A DNA stretch of 64,000 nucleotides from Sorangium aterium (lineage in GTDB: Bacteria > Myxococcota_A > Polyangia > Polyangiales > Polyangiaceae), in assembly GCF_028368935.1 (NCBI RefSeq), contig NZ_JAQNDK010000003.1, positions 1,800,001-1,864,000 on the forward strand. Direction: 5' to 3'. Each line of letters starts with the position of its first letter. Position 1 is the stretch's first letter. Below the pieces are notes generated by a model, which was not told the DNA's origin, did not search any database, and worked only from the letters and a program-made list of their open reading frames with translations. A program made the position numbers and the translations under genes. Below, one piece after another: positions 55,777 to 63,992 of the stretch.

Positions 55777-57174
55777 ATGCCTCCGTTGAGCGACGACGAT
55801 GCCGCCTCCACCGAACTCCTGCCCGGGCCGGTGCGCCCCGCTACGGCCACGGCCGAGAGCTTCGCCCTCTCCGTCATGGCGGGCCCGGACGAGGGCCGCC
55901 GGTTCACGGTGGCGCCGGGGCTGCCCTCGCGCGTGCTCGCCGGCACGAGCCCCGCCTGCGACATTCCCCTCACCGACCGGCTCGTTTCGCGCCGCCACGC
56001 CGCCTTCGAGCTCGCCGGCGCCCGGCTCCGCGTCACCGACCTCGGATCGACGAACGGCACCTTCGTCCAGGGGATCCGCGTCGGCGACGCGTACCTCCAG
56101 GGCAGCGAGCTCGTCCGGATCGGCGAGACGGTGCTCCGCGTCGAGGCGCTCGGCCTCACGCAGGCGGCCGAGCTGTCGCCCGCCGTGCAGTTCGGCAGGC
56201 TCCTAGGCGCCAGCGAGGAGATGCGACGGCTCTATCCGCTGTGCGAGCGCCTGGCGGCCTCGAGCGTCCCCGTCGTCATCGAGGGCGAGACGGGGACCGG
56301 CAAGGAGGTGCTCGCGGAGGCGCTCCACGAGCAGGGGCCGCGGGCGGCCGGGCCGTTCGTGGTCTTCGACTGCACCGCGGTGCCGCCGACGCTCGTGGAG
56401 TCGGCGCTTTTCGGGCACGAGCGCGGCGCCTTCACCGGCGCGAACGAGACGCGCCGCGGCGTCTTCGAGGAGGCGCACGGCGGCACGCTGCTGCTCGACG
56501 AGATCGGCGATCTCGACCTCAGCCTGCAGGCCAAGCTGCTGCGCGCGATCCAGCGATCGGAGGTGCAGCGCGTCGGCTCGAGCCGCTGGATCCGCGTGGA
56601 CATCCGGGTGCTCGCGGCGACGCGGCGCGATCTCGAGCGTGAGATCCAGGCGGGTCGGTTCCGGGACGATCTGTTCTTCCGGCTCGCGGTGGCCCGGATC
56701 GAGCTGCCGCCGCTGCGCAAGCGGCGGGGCGACGTCACGGTGCTCGCGCACCACTTCTTTCAGCAGCTCGCGGGCCGCGGCGCGCCCTTCCCCCAGGGGT
56801 TCGGCGAGCGGCTGGAAGACTACGACTGGCCGGGCAACGTGCGCGAGCTCTACAACGCCGTGGCGCGGCGCGTGGCGCTCGGCGAGGCCGCGCCGATCGA
56901 GACAACCCGGGCCGGGCTGGCCTCCCCGGGCGCGCCGGCCCCGGCCTCCACGCGCGGAGGCGCGGAGCCCGGGACATCCGGCGACATCGTCGAGGAGATC
57001 CTCGCGCTGAACCTGCCCCTGCCGCGCGCGCGGGAGCGGATCGTCGATCACTTCGAGCGGCGCTACGTGCAGCGCGTCCTCGCGCAGCACGGGGGCAACG
57101 TCAGCAACGCGGCGGCCGCGTCGGGCATCGCGCGGCGGTACTTCCAGATCCTGCGCGCACGGCGCTCCACCTGA
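55777..57174 (+). CDS. FHA-domain sigma-54 activator (enhancer-binding protein)
   Basis: The 465-residue protein has an N-terminal FHA domain (about 30-125: SVMAGPDEGRRFTVAPG, DRLVSRRHAAFELAG, VTDLGSTNGTFVQG), which binds phosphothreonine; a sigma-54 AAA+ domain (about 145-380: Walker A GETGTGKE near 170, GAFTGA near 218, LLLDEIGDLDLSLQAKLLRA, EDYDWPGNVRELYNAVARR); and a Fis-like helix-turn-helix end (HGGNVSNAAAASGIARRYFQ). The FHA domain couples it to a Ser/Thr protein kinase, as in Myxococcus development; several kinase genes are in the window. It may control the adjacent polysaccharidase genes. Confidence 0.93.
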   Translation: MPPLSDDDAASTELLPGPVRPATATAESFALSVMAGPDEGRRFTVAPGLPSRVLAGTSPACDIPLTDRLVSRRHAAFELAGARLRVTDLGSTNGTFVQGIRVGDAYLQGSELVRIGETVLRVEALGLTQAAELSPAVQFGRLLGASEEMRRLYPLCERLAASSVPVVIEGETGTGKEVLAEALHEQGPRAAGPFVVFDCTAVPPTLVESALFGHERGAFTGANETRRGVFEEAHGGTLLLDEIGDLDLSLQAKLLRAIQRSEVQRVGSSRWIRVDIRVLAATRRDLEREIQAGRFRDDLFFRLAVARIELPPLRKRRGDVTVLAHHFFQQLAGRGAPFPQGFGERLEDYDWPGNVRELYNAVARRVALGEAAPIETTRAGLASPGAPAPASTRGGAEPGTSGDIVEEILALNLPLPRARERIVDHFERRYVQRVLAQHGGNVSNAAAASGIARRYFQILRARRST

Positions 57175-57684
57175 CACCCGCGGCGCCGGCGCGCGGGACG
57201 ACAGGCGCGCGAAAGGCGCGCGACAGGCCGCGGATGAGCTCCAGGCGGCCCGAGAGCGCCGGATCGCCGGGGGCGATCCAGGAGTTCCCACGCTCGCGAT
57301 CGAGGCGATCGCGGTGCGATCTCCCCGATCGCCCACGCGCGCCCCCGGCTCGCCGAGCGCGATCGCCGCGCGTCGGCTCCAGGAAGAGCTCAGCGACGGG
57401 CTGCCGCGAAGCCGCGCGCCCATCGTCGGGGCCATCATCACGACTGGTACATCGCTTGCTCTTCCGGGAAACAGAAGCAGCGCAGCAGTAGCAGCAGCGC
57501 AGTTGCATCGGGCCACGACGACCCAGCCGCGCTCGGTACCACGATGTCCCCATCAACGGGTGGTGATCGAGGGCGAGCCCAGCGGCGAGTCACGGCCCAG
57601 CGGCGCCGGATCGCAGCATGGCAATGCTGCGTCCGGCGAGACCACCATCGGCGATCGTTCATCTCTCGTCGAAGAAAGGCCACC
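57175..57684. other. Spacer before the chitinase-like gene
   Basis: A plus-strand frame is open from 57544 but lacks a signal and is Arg-rich until 57685. The site GAAAGG at 57674-57679 precedes ATG 57685. No repeat or hairpin stands out. Confidence 0.4.
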
Positions 57685-59163
57685 ATGTCTCTCCATCTTT
57701 CTAAGATTGCTCCCAGGCTTTCACTTCTCCTCGTCGCCTTCACCGCGAGCGGGCTCGGATGCCTTGCTTCCAGTCCGCAGGAGGAGCTCGAGGTGGATCA
57801 GAACGAATCCGCCGCGTGCGCAGACTTTCCGGAGTGGCAGGAGGGTCAGCCGTATGCCGCGGGGGACATCGTGAATTACGAGGGGTCGGCCTACATCGCC
57901 AAGTACGACAATCCCGGCTTCATCCCGACCGTCAGCACGTACTTCTGGGAGCCATACTCCGGCTGCAGCGACAGCTCCGAGCCCACCGAGGGCTCCAGCT
58001 CCGAGCCCACCGAGGGCTCCAGCTCCGAGCCCACCGAGGGCTCCAGCTCCGAGCCCACCGAGGGCTCCAGCTCCGAGCCCACCGAGGGCTCCAGCTCCGA
58101 GCCCACCGAGGGCTCCAGTTCCGAGCCCACCGAGGGCTCCAGCCCCGAGCCCACCGAGGGCTCGTGCAGCTATCCGCAATGGCAAGAGGGTCAGCCGTAT
58201 GCCGCGGGGGACATCGTGAATTACGAGGGGTCGGCCTACATCGCCAAGTACGACAATCCCGGCTTCATCCCGACCGTCAGCACGTACTTCTGGGAGCCGT
58301 ACTCCGGCTGCAGCGACAGCCCCGGCGACGACGGCAGACCCCGCGCGGCCTTTGGGCTCCCCCAAAAGGTCGTCGCTGGCTACTACCCCAACTGGACGGA
58401 AGCGCCCGTCCGCATCCGGGACATCAACAGCAATTACAACGTGATCTATCTCTTTGCCGCGAAGCCCTTCGGAGGATCGCCCGGCACCACGGGCGCCGTC
58501 TACTGGGAGGCGCCGGGTGATGGCAAGGGAGCAGCGACGAACCTGAACGCCGACATCGAGTACGCACGGACGATCCAGGATCGCAGGATCATCCTCTCCG
58601 TCGGCGGCGCCAAAAATGGTATGAGCTTCCCGACACGCAAGAAGTCGGAGACGTTCGTCAATAGCGTGATCGGGATCTACGACCGCCTGGGTGGGTTCGA
58701 CGGCCTCGACTGGAACACCTTCGAGGCCGATCAGGCCCCCGACACCTCCGAGATGATCTGGATCAGCCAGGAGCTGAAGCGGCGCATCCCCGGCTTCATC
58801 ATCACCGCGCCTCCGGCCCCCTGGAACAGCCGCGACAAGACGTTTTGCCAGCAGATGGTGGACGCCGGCGCCTTGGACTACGCGGCCCCGCAGTACTACG
58901 ATGGCCCCGAGCTCGCCGAGCAGTCTTACATCGTGAACAGCGTGAACGAGTGGGTCTCGCTGCTCGGTCCGACGCACGTCGTCGTGGGGTTCGGGATCTC
59001 GGACCGGCAATACTACATGTCGATCGACGAGGCGATCCCCACGTGGAATCAAGTCGAGAGCAACCACCCGGCGCTCCGCGGCGTGTTCGACTGGGAGATC
59101 AACATCGACGAGAGCAAGGGGTGGCAGTTCGCCAACGGCGTGGGACCTCTCGTCACGGACTGA
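57685..59163 (+). CDS. GH18-type chitinase-like lipoprotein with duplicated CBM5/12 modules
   Basis: The 492-residue product has a signal with lipobox-like ASGLGC (Cys about 26), a chitin-binding-type module (about 50-97, WQEGQPYAAGDIVNYEGSAY and FIPTVSTYFWEPYSG), a linker of eight SEPTEG units, a near-identical second module (about 165-212), and a GH18-like TIM barrel (about 230-480: VVAGYYPNWTEA, IILSVGGAKNGMSF). The usual DGxDxDxE motif appears as FDGLDWNTFEAD (about 347-358), so the Glu may be shifted by one position and the middle Asp is Asn. Activity may be changed or lost. It probably binds and degrades chitin or related glycans at the surface. Confidence 0.82.
   Translation: MSLHLSKIAPRLSLLLVAFTASGLGCLASSPQEELEVDQNESAACADFPEWQEGQPYAAGDIVNYEGSAYIAKYDNPGFIPTVSTYFWEPYSGCSDSSEPTEGSSSEPTEGSSSEPTEGSSSEPTEGSSSEPTEGSSSEPTEGSSSEPTEGSSPEPTEGSCSYPQWQEGQPYAAGDIVNYEGSAYIAKYDNPGFIPTVSTYFWEPYSGCSDSPGDDGRPRAAFGLPQKVVAGYYPNWTEAPVRIRDINSNYNVIYLFAAKPFGGSPGTTGAVYWEAPGDGKGAATNLNADIEYARTIQDRRIILSVGGAKNGMSFPTRKKSETFVNSVIGIYDRLGGFDGLDWNTFEADQAPDTSEMIWISQELKRRIPGFIITAPPAPWNSRDKTFCQQMVDAGALDYAAPQYYDGPELAEQSYIVNSVNEWVSLLGPTHVVVGFGISDRQYYMSIDEAIPTWNQVESNHPALRGVFDWEINIDESKGWQFANGVGPLVTD
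57835..58320 (+). repeat. 141-bp CBM module duplication flanking a 24-bp repeat linker
   Basis: The segment 57835-57975 recurs at 58180-58320 with only two synonymous differences (CAG/CAA and CCA/CCG). Between the copies, about 57978-58165, are eight units of a 24-bp repeat GAGCCCACCGAGGGCTCCAG, encoding SEPTEGSS. The high identity implies recent duplication or gene conversion. Confidence 0.95.
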
Positions 59164-59246
59164 AGCGGGATCGCGTGGAGCGCGCGGCGATTCCGCCCGC
59201 CGATCGCGGACAGCGCGCGCTCCCCTTGATTGAAGGAGATCTGCGC

Positions 59247-60065
59247 CTATCGGTAGAAGGCGACATCGTCGATCCTGATATCGAACGCCAGCTCCTTGTC
59301 GAAGAAGAACTCGATGGCCCAGAGCCGCTCCAGGGCGGGCGCCAACAACTGCTTACCGTAGGGCTCCTGCTTGAGGCACTCCACCGGAATCTTGAAGTGC
59401 TTCCAGTCGCTCTCCAGCATGACCGGCTTGTGGAAGTGATTGTTGCATTCCCCCTCTGCGTCGTTGCAGATGCCCCCCATGTGATAGGTCTGCTGATCGA
59501 TGAAAAGCACCTTCATTTTCCTGGTGGAGCCCTCCTCGGCGCGGGCCCAGAACGTGAGGCCACGGTACTCGGACGCGTCGTAGTAGGCCTCGTCGTCCAG
59601 ATGGAAGCCGACGCCGGCTCCCCAGAGGAGGAAGCCGTCATCGGCGCTCGTGTGCACGGCCTTGGTGCTGGCGCCGCGCGGAGGGTCAAGGGTGCTCACG
59701 AGGTCCGCCGGGTCCGCAGGCTCCTGCGTTCCTTCCGGTGACTCGTCGTTGTCCTCGAACCAGAACCCTGCCCAAGGGTTCGCCCCGTTCCCTCCGGAGA
59801 TCCGGGTATCTCCGTCTTCCATGTCGTCGATCGTCGACAGGGCGAGGGTCTCCCCGGGAAGCACCGCGAGGATCTCGCATGGATCCCCCGCGTCGTCGCC
59901 ACCGCTCCCGACCGCTGAGCCCGCCGCGCCGCCGCCTGCGGAGATCTGGTCCTCAGGCTCGTAGACCTTGTCGAAGCCGAAGAGCTGCGCACATCCGAGC
60001 CCGAGCAACGCCATCGCACATCCGCCGGCGCACCGAACGAAAGCCAGCATCGTCTTCATTTTCAT
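59247..60065 (-). CDS. Lipoprotein with a carbohydrate-binding-like domain
   Basis: The 272-residue product begins MKMKTMLAFVRCAGGCAMAL with lipobox-like LLGLGC (Cys about 25), a Gly/Ala-rich linker (about 40-60), and a beta-sandwich-like domain: TIDDMEDGDTRISGGNGANP, WAGFWFEDNDESP, YRGLTFWARAEEGSTRKMKV, DWKHFKIPVECLKQ and AIEFFFDKELAFDIRIDDVA. This arrangement is like the CBM11/CIA30 galactose-binding-like fold. It may bind glycans at the surface next to the chitinase-like gene, which it faces. No catalytic part was seen. The start at 60065 gives a signal but has no clear binding site. Confidence 0.65.
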   Translation of the reverse strand: MKMKTMLAFVRCAGGCAMALLGLGCAQLFGFDKVYEPEDQISAGGGAAGSAVGSGGDDAGDPCEILAVLPGETLALSTIDDMEDGDTRISGGNGANPWAGFWFEDNDESPEGTQEPADPADLVSTLDPPRGASTKAVHTSADDGFLLWGAGVGFHLDDEAYYDASEYRGLTFWARAEEGSTRKMKVLFIDQQTYHMGGICNDAEGECNNHFHKPVMLESDWKHFKIPVECLKQEPYGKQLLAPALERLWAIEFFFDKELAFDIRIDDVAFYR

Positions 60066-60320
60066 GTGAAATTTCGAGAGGTTTTGGTCGCGGAGGATAT
60101 CAGGGTGGCCGCCGAAATGGAATGATGCCCCCATCGAGTCATACGGCTGTCACCGATCAGTCAGCGAGCGACCACCGGCCATTCCGCCGCGCGATGGCGC
60201 AGATCGACGGAGCGCGCCCTAGATCTTTACTGGAATACTGTAAACAGCGCTTCGATCCGTCAGTTCCTGAGTGCAGGCGTCGCGTACGCTGGTGTATAAG
60301 TTCGCCTGCTGGTGGAACCC

Positions 60321-61736
60321 ATGTCGCTGAGTCTGGACGACGGGATGCTGTTTGCTGGCAGGTACCGCGTGGTGCGCGGAATCGCCAGCGGCGCGATGGG
60401 CGCGGTCTACGAGGTTCTGCACATCGAGACGGAGCGCCGGCGGGCGCTCAAAGTGATGCACTCGCACCTCGCCGACAACCCCGAGTTCCAAGCCCGGTTC
60501 AAGCTGGAGGCGCGCGTCGCCGCGCGCATCGAGAGCGACCACATCGTGGAGGTGTTCGACGCCGGGATCGACGCCGAGACCGGCAAGCCGTTCCTCGTGA
60601 TGGAGCTGCTCCGCGGCACGCTGCTCAACGAGCGCCTCCGCCACGCAGGGCGCCTGCCGCCGGAAGAGGCCGTCGCCTTCCTGCGCCAGACCGCCGTCGC
60701 CCTCGACAAGACACACGCCGCCGGGGTCGTCCACCGCGACCTCAAGCCTGCCAACCTCTTCCTGGCCGAGACCGACGACGGGGCGCCGCGAATCAAGGTG
60801 CTCGACTTCGGCATTGCCAAGCTCGTCGTCGAGACGGCGACGGACTCGGCGGCGACCGCGGTCCTCGGCACGCCGCTCTACATGGCGCCCGAGCAATTCA
60901 GCGGCGAGTCGGTCTCGCGGGCTGCCGACATCTTCGCCCTCGGCATGATCGCGTACACGCTCCTCGTCGGCAAAGCGTACTGGCTGAACGACAGGCGGAA
61001 GTACGACAGTGCGCTCGCCTTCGCGACCCTCGCCGTGAACGGCCCGAAGGAGCCCGCGTCCGCGCGCGCGGACGCCGAGGGGGTGAAGCTGCCCCCGGCC
61101 TTCGACGCGTGGTTCACCAAGGTGACGGCCCGCGCCCCCGAGGCGCGCTTCGCCACCGCTTCGGCCGCAGTCGAGGCGCTCGCCGAGGTCTTCGACCTGC
61201 CCGCCGCGCCGGTGCGATCATCGCGCCTGCTCTCCGCGGAGGCGCCGAGCGGAGGTGGACCCCCGATCTCCCGCTCCTCGTCGCCGCCGAGCGGCGTCCA
61301 GCTCCCGGCCGCCGCCGTGGTGACCGCGCTGCCTCCGACGAAGCAACGGAGCCGAGCCGCGATCACCGTCGCGGTGCTCGTCCTCCTCGGGGGCGGCGTT
61401 GGCGCCTTCGCCTCGCTGAGCCGCGGCGCGCTCCCCGCCGACAGGAGCGCGGAGCCCGCGCAGACCGCGGGGGACGCGCGCTCGCCCGCCTCCGCGCCCC
61501 CTGAAGTCCATCCGACGCCGCCTCTCCCCGAGGCCTCGGCGACAGCCACGGCGCCGGGCGTCGCGACGCCCGCTCCCGCGGCCTCCGTGCCGGTGGGCGA
61601 GGGCAGCCGCGCGCTCGCCCCCGCGACGGGGGCGGCGAGCGCGTCGCCGCCGCCGGCGCTCGGCTCACGGCGCAGGCTCGCGCCGGCCAGGTCGGCCGCA
61701 GAGCCGAGCCCTGAGGTGCTGTACAAGCCGGACTGA
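60321..61736 (+). CDS. Membrane-anchored Ser/Thr protein kinase
   Basis: The 471-residue protein has a kinase domain (about 12-280): GIASGAMGAVYEVLHIETER, RALKVMHSHLA with the catalytic Lys, VVHRDLKPANLFLAETDDGA with the Asp, IKVLDFGIAK and TPLYMAPEQFSG. A Pro/Ser-rich spacer follows, then one membrane segment (about 340-360, AAITVAVLVLLGGGVGAFAS) and a Pro/Ala-rich outside part of about 100 residues. ATG 60321 is preferred over GTG 60312. A secreted protein gene follows 47 bp later on the same strand and is probably cotranscribed. Confidence 0.92.
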   Translation: MSLSLDDGMLFAGRYRVVRGIASGAMGAVYEVLHIETERRRALKVMHSHLADNPEFQARFKLEARVAARIESDHIVEVFDAGIDAETGKPFLVMELLRGTLLNERLRHAGRLPPEEAVAFLRQTAVALDKTHAAGVVHRDLKPANLFLAETDDGAPRIKVLDFGIAKLVVETATDSAATAVLGTPLYMAPEQFSGESVSRAADIFALGMIAYTLLVGKAYWLNDRRKYDSALAFATLAVNGPKEPASARADAEGVKLPPAFDAWFTKVTARAPEARFATASAAVEALAEVFDLPAAPVRSSRLLSAEAPSGGGPPISRSSSPPSGVQLPAAAVVTALPPTKQRSRAAITVAVLVLLGGGVGAFASLSRGALPADRSAEPAQTAGDARSPASAPPEVHPTPPLPEASATATAPGVATPAPAASVPVGEGSRALAPATGAASASPPPALGSRRRLAPARSAAEPSPEVLYKPD

Positions 61737-61783
61737 GCACGATGGCAGGGCGGACACTTCTTTGCCAGGAGCGAGCGGGAACG

Positions 61784-62815
61784 ATGGTATTTGGCGGCTC
61801 ACTCATGCGCTTCTCCTGGCTCCGGTCCATCTGCCTTGGCGTGCTGGGCGTCGCCGTCGCGGCGCCGGCCAGCGCGCAGGCGCTCGCCGTCGCGGAATCG
61901 CACTTCGACCGCGGGCGCGCCGACATGCTGGCAGGCCGGTACGAGACCGGCTGCCCTGCCCTCGCCGAAAGCCAGCGTCTCGATCCTCGCCCGGGGCGGC
62001 TATTCACGCTCGCCGAGTGCGAGGCCAAATGGGGGCGTATCGCGACAGCGGTCGCGCGCTACAACGACTATCTCGCGATGGTCGATCGCATGAGTGAGGC
62101 CGAGCGAGCCAAGCAATCGGCGCGACAGAAGATCGCGCTCGGGCAGCGCAGCGCGCTCGCGCCGCTCGTGCCGCAGCTCACGCTGTCGCTGCCGCCGGGC
62201 GCGCCGGCGGGGACGCGCGTACAGTGCGACGGCATGACGCTGGAGCAACCCTCGCTCGGCGTCGCGCTCCCCGTCGATCCCGGAGAGCACGTCGTGACGA
62301 CGCAGGCGCCGGGATCGCCCGCGACCGAGACGCGATTCACGATCGACCGGTCGGAGTCGAAGGCGATCGTGCTCGAGGTGAAGCCACCGGCGGCCGCCAA
62401 GCCGCCGCCCGTCAAACCGCCAGCGCCAGCGCCAGCGCGGGCGCCGGATCAGGGGCCCAGCGGCCTGCGGGTGGTCACCTATGTGGCGGGCGGGCTCGGC
62501 GTGGCCGGGCTGATCGTCGGATCGGTGACCGGGTGGATGGCGCTCGACGCGAGCGGCGTCGCGGCCGACAACTGCAGGGATGTGAGCCCCGACCGGGCGC
62601 GATGCAAACCCGACGGGCTCGACGCTGGCAACCGCGCGAAGCGGCTTGGGCTGGTGAGCACGATCGGCTTCGGCGCTGGCGTGGCGCTCGCCGGCGCGTC
62701 GGCGCTGGTCTTCCTGCTGGAGCCATCCCCGCGCCGCCAGCCGGCGCCCGAGGTGAGCTGGGAGCTGACGGCGGGCCAGGCCGGTGGCGGCGTCGTGGTG
62801 CGCGGCCGCTGGTGA
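61784..62815 (+). CDS. Secreted or membrane protein with TPR-like N-terminus, kinase neighbour
   Basis: The 343-residue product begins MVFGGSLMRFSWLRSICLGV with a cleavable signal (PASAQA). An N-terminal helical part (about 33-125: AESHFDRGRADMLAGRYETG, AECEAKWGRIATAVARYNDY) looks TPR-like. A beta part follows (PPGAPAGTRVQCDG, VDPGEHVVTTQAPGSP) resembling a PEGA unit. A Pro/Ala-rich spacer leads to two hydrophobic segments (about 226-248 and 288-308). AGGAG at 61767-61771 supports ATG 61784; 61742 and 61805 are alternatives. In myxobacteria such proteins often follow a kinase gene, suggesting a shared envelope sensing function, but this is inference. Confidence 0.75.
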   Translation: MVFGGSLMRFSWLRSICLGVLGVAVAAPASAQALAVAESHFDRGRADMLAGRYETGCPALAESQRLDPRPGRLFTLAECEAKWGRIATAVARYNDYLAMVDRMSEAERAKQSARQKIALGQRSALAPLVPQLTLSLPPGAPAGTRVQCDGMTLEQPSLGVALPVDPGEHVVTTQAPGSPATETRFTIDRSESKAIVLEVKPPAAAKPPPVKPPAPAPARAPDQGPSGLRVVTYVAGGLGVAGLIVGSVTGWMALDASGVAADNCRDVSPDRARCKPDGLDAGNRAKRLGLVSTIGFGAGVALAGASALVFLLEPSPRRQPAPEVSWELTAGQAGGGVVVRGRW

Positions 62816-63173
62816 CGCGGCTCGCGCGCGCCGCCGCCGGGCCATGATCCGGCCAGCACGCCACGCCCGGGATAGGGGATCGCTGCGTGGAGCTGTGTGC
62901 AAGGCTCGTTTGCGATTGTCATCATCGTCCCGACGAATCGCAACGGTTCAACGCCGCGGAGCAGTCCTCCCAGGGATCTGTCTCGCGATCGACGAGAGAT
63001 TTCAACGCAAGGACGCCAAGAGCGCGAAGGCGCAAACCTGCACCAAAATTGTTCTTTTGCGTCTTTGCGCCTTTGTGCCTTTGCGTTCAAATCTCTCTCC
63101 GGATCCGTGGCCGGACTCCGCGTGGGTGGAACTGGCGCCTCTCACCAAGGTGAGCTCACGGCGTCCACGGGCG
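62816..63173. other. Spacer containing a large palindromic repeat
   Basis: There is no supported gene between the secreted protein gene and the end of the CadD-like gene, which face each other. The palindromic repeat at 62994-63098 occupies the middle and may serve as a bidirectional terminator. Confidence 0.5.
62994..63098. repeat. Imperfect long palindrome of the CGCAAAGGCGCAAAG type
   Basis: The left arm (62994-63036) begins GAGAGATTTCAACGCAAGGA and the right arm (63055-63098) contains CTTTGCGCCTTTGTGCCTTT and ends TTGCGTTCAAATCTCTC. The arms are complementary over about 40 positions with some mismatches. On one strand it reads NAKAQRRKDAK. This kind of A-rich repeat is known to recur in unrelated bacterial genomes, from memory. 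It is strikingly AT-rich for this window. Confidence 0.85.
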
Positions 63174-63809
63174 CTACCCTGCACGGACGAGCACGAGGGC
63201 GTCGGACAGGATCCAGAGCCCGAAGCCGATCAACACGAACGGCAGCGCCGAACGGCCGTAACGCCGGATGCGCGTGCCCAGGATCGGGTGGTTGACAAGT
63301 CGGTGTCCGAGCGCGCACCAGGCGCCGGTCATGGCCGCGAACACGGCAGCATGAAGCGGGATGTGCGCCGGGGAGCTGGAGAACAGCGGGATATAAACGC
63401 CGAGGTTGTCCCCGCCGTTCGCGAGGGTCACACTCGCCACGGCGATCACCTTGAAGCGCGACGCGCTGCCATGGTGCTCGCGCGCGCTGTCTGCTGCGTC
63501 TGCTTCGTCCGCCACGCCTGCTTCCCTCGCCCTGGAGCCCCGCCGGAGCGCCCAGAGGCCGCGCAGGCCGAGCGCGAGGGGAGCCAGGCCGAGCAGGCCG
63601 ATCCATCCGTCCGGCACGCGGACCGCGAGCAGCGCACACGCGACGCTCGCGATCACGAGCGCCGCATTGCCCAAGAACTGGCCGGCCATCACCTGGGCGG
63701 GGGTAAAGCCTGGATCCGCGAAGAAGGCCGAGAGAAGGAGGATGTCATCGATGTTCGTGGACACGAACACGACGACGCTCACCCCGAGGATCGGAAGGAT
63801 CTGCTCCAT
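63174..63809 (-). CDS. CadD-like cadmium/cation resistance transporter
   Basis: The 211-residue membrane protein has about five or six hydrophobic segments. It shows VVVFVSTNIDDILLLSAFFA (conserved NIDD acidic start), TPAQVMAGQFLGNAALV, and VTLANGGDNLGVYIPLFSSS in the second half, all characteristic of the CadD family. It may export cadmium or another divalent cation. Residues about 85-110 form a polar loop (SRAREAGVADEADAADSARE) which is variable in the family. The start at 63809 gives MEQILPIL; no strong binding site was seen. No CadC-type regulator gene is adjacent in the window. Confidence 0.88.
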   Translation of the reverse strand: MEQILPILGVSVVVFVSTNIDDILLLSAFFADPGFTPAQVMAGQFLGNAALVIASVACALLAVRVPDGWIGLLGLAPLALGLRGLWALRRGSRAREAGVADEADAADSAREHHGSASRFKVIAVASVTLANGGDNLGVYIPLFSSSPAHIPLHAAVFAAMTGAWCALGHRLVNHPILGTRIRRYGRSALPFVLIGFGLWILSDALVLVRAG

Positions 63810-63992
63810 GGCGCGCCCGCGGACGTACCACCTCCCGCGGCGCGCGTCCCCTCGGCGGGGCGCCGGCGCCGCTCCGAACCGCCCGGCGCTGGAGCCCACC
63901 CGGGCCTGCAGAGGTAGACCGTAATCACCGGAGCGACGGCGCGTCTGCGCAGGCGACAGGAGACGAGCCACGAGCTCGTGTAAGGAGAAGCC

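Noticed and set aside
60226-60244. TTTAC...GTAAA inverted repeat before the kinase gene
   Set aside because: Arms of only 5 bp with poor extension; too likely by chance in an AT-rich patch.
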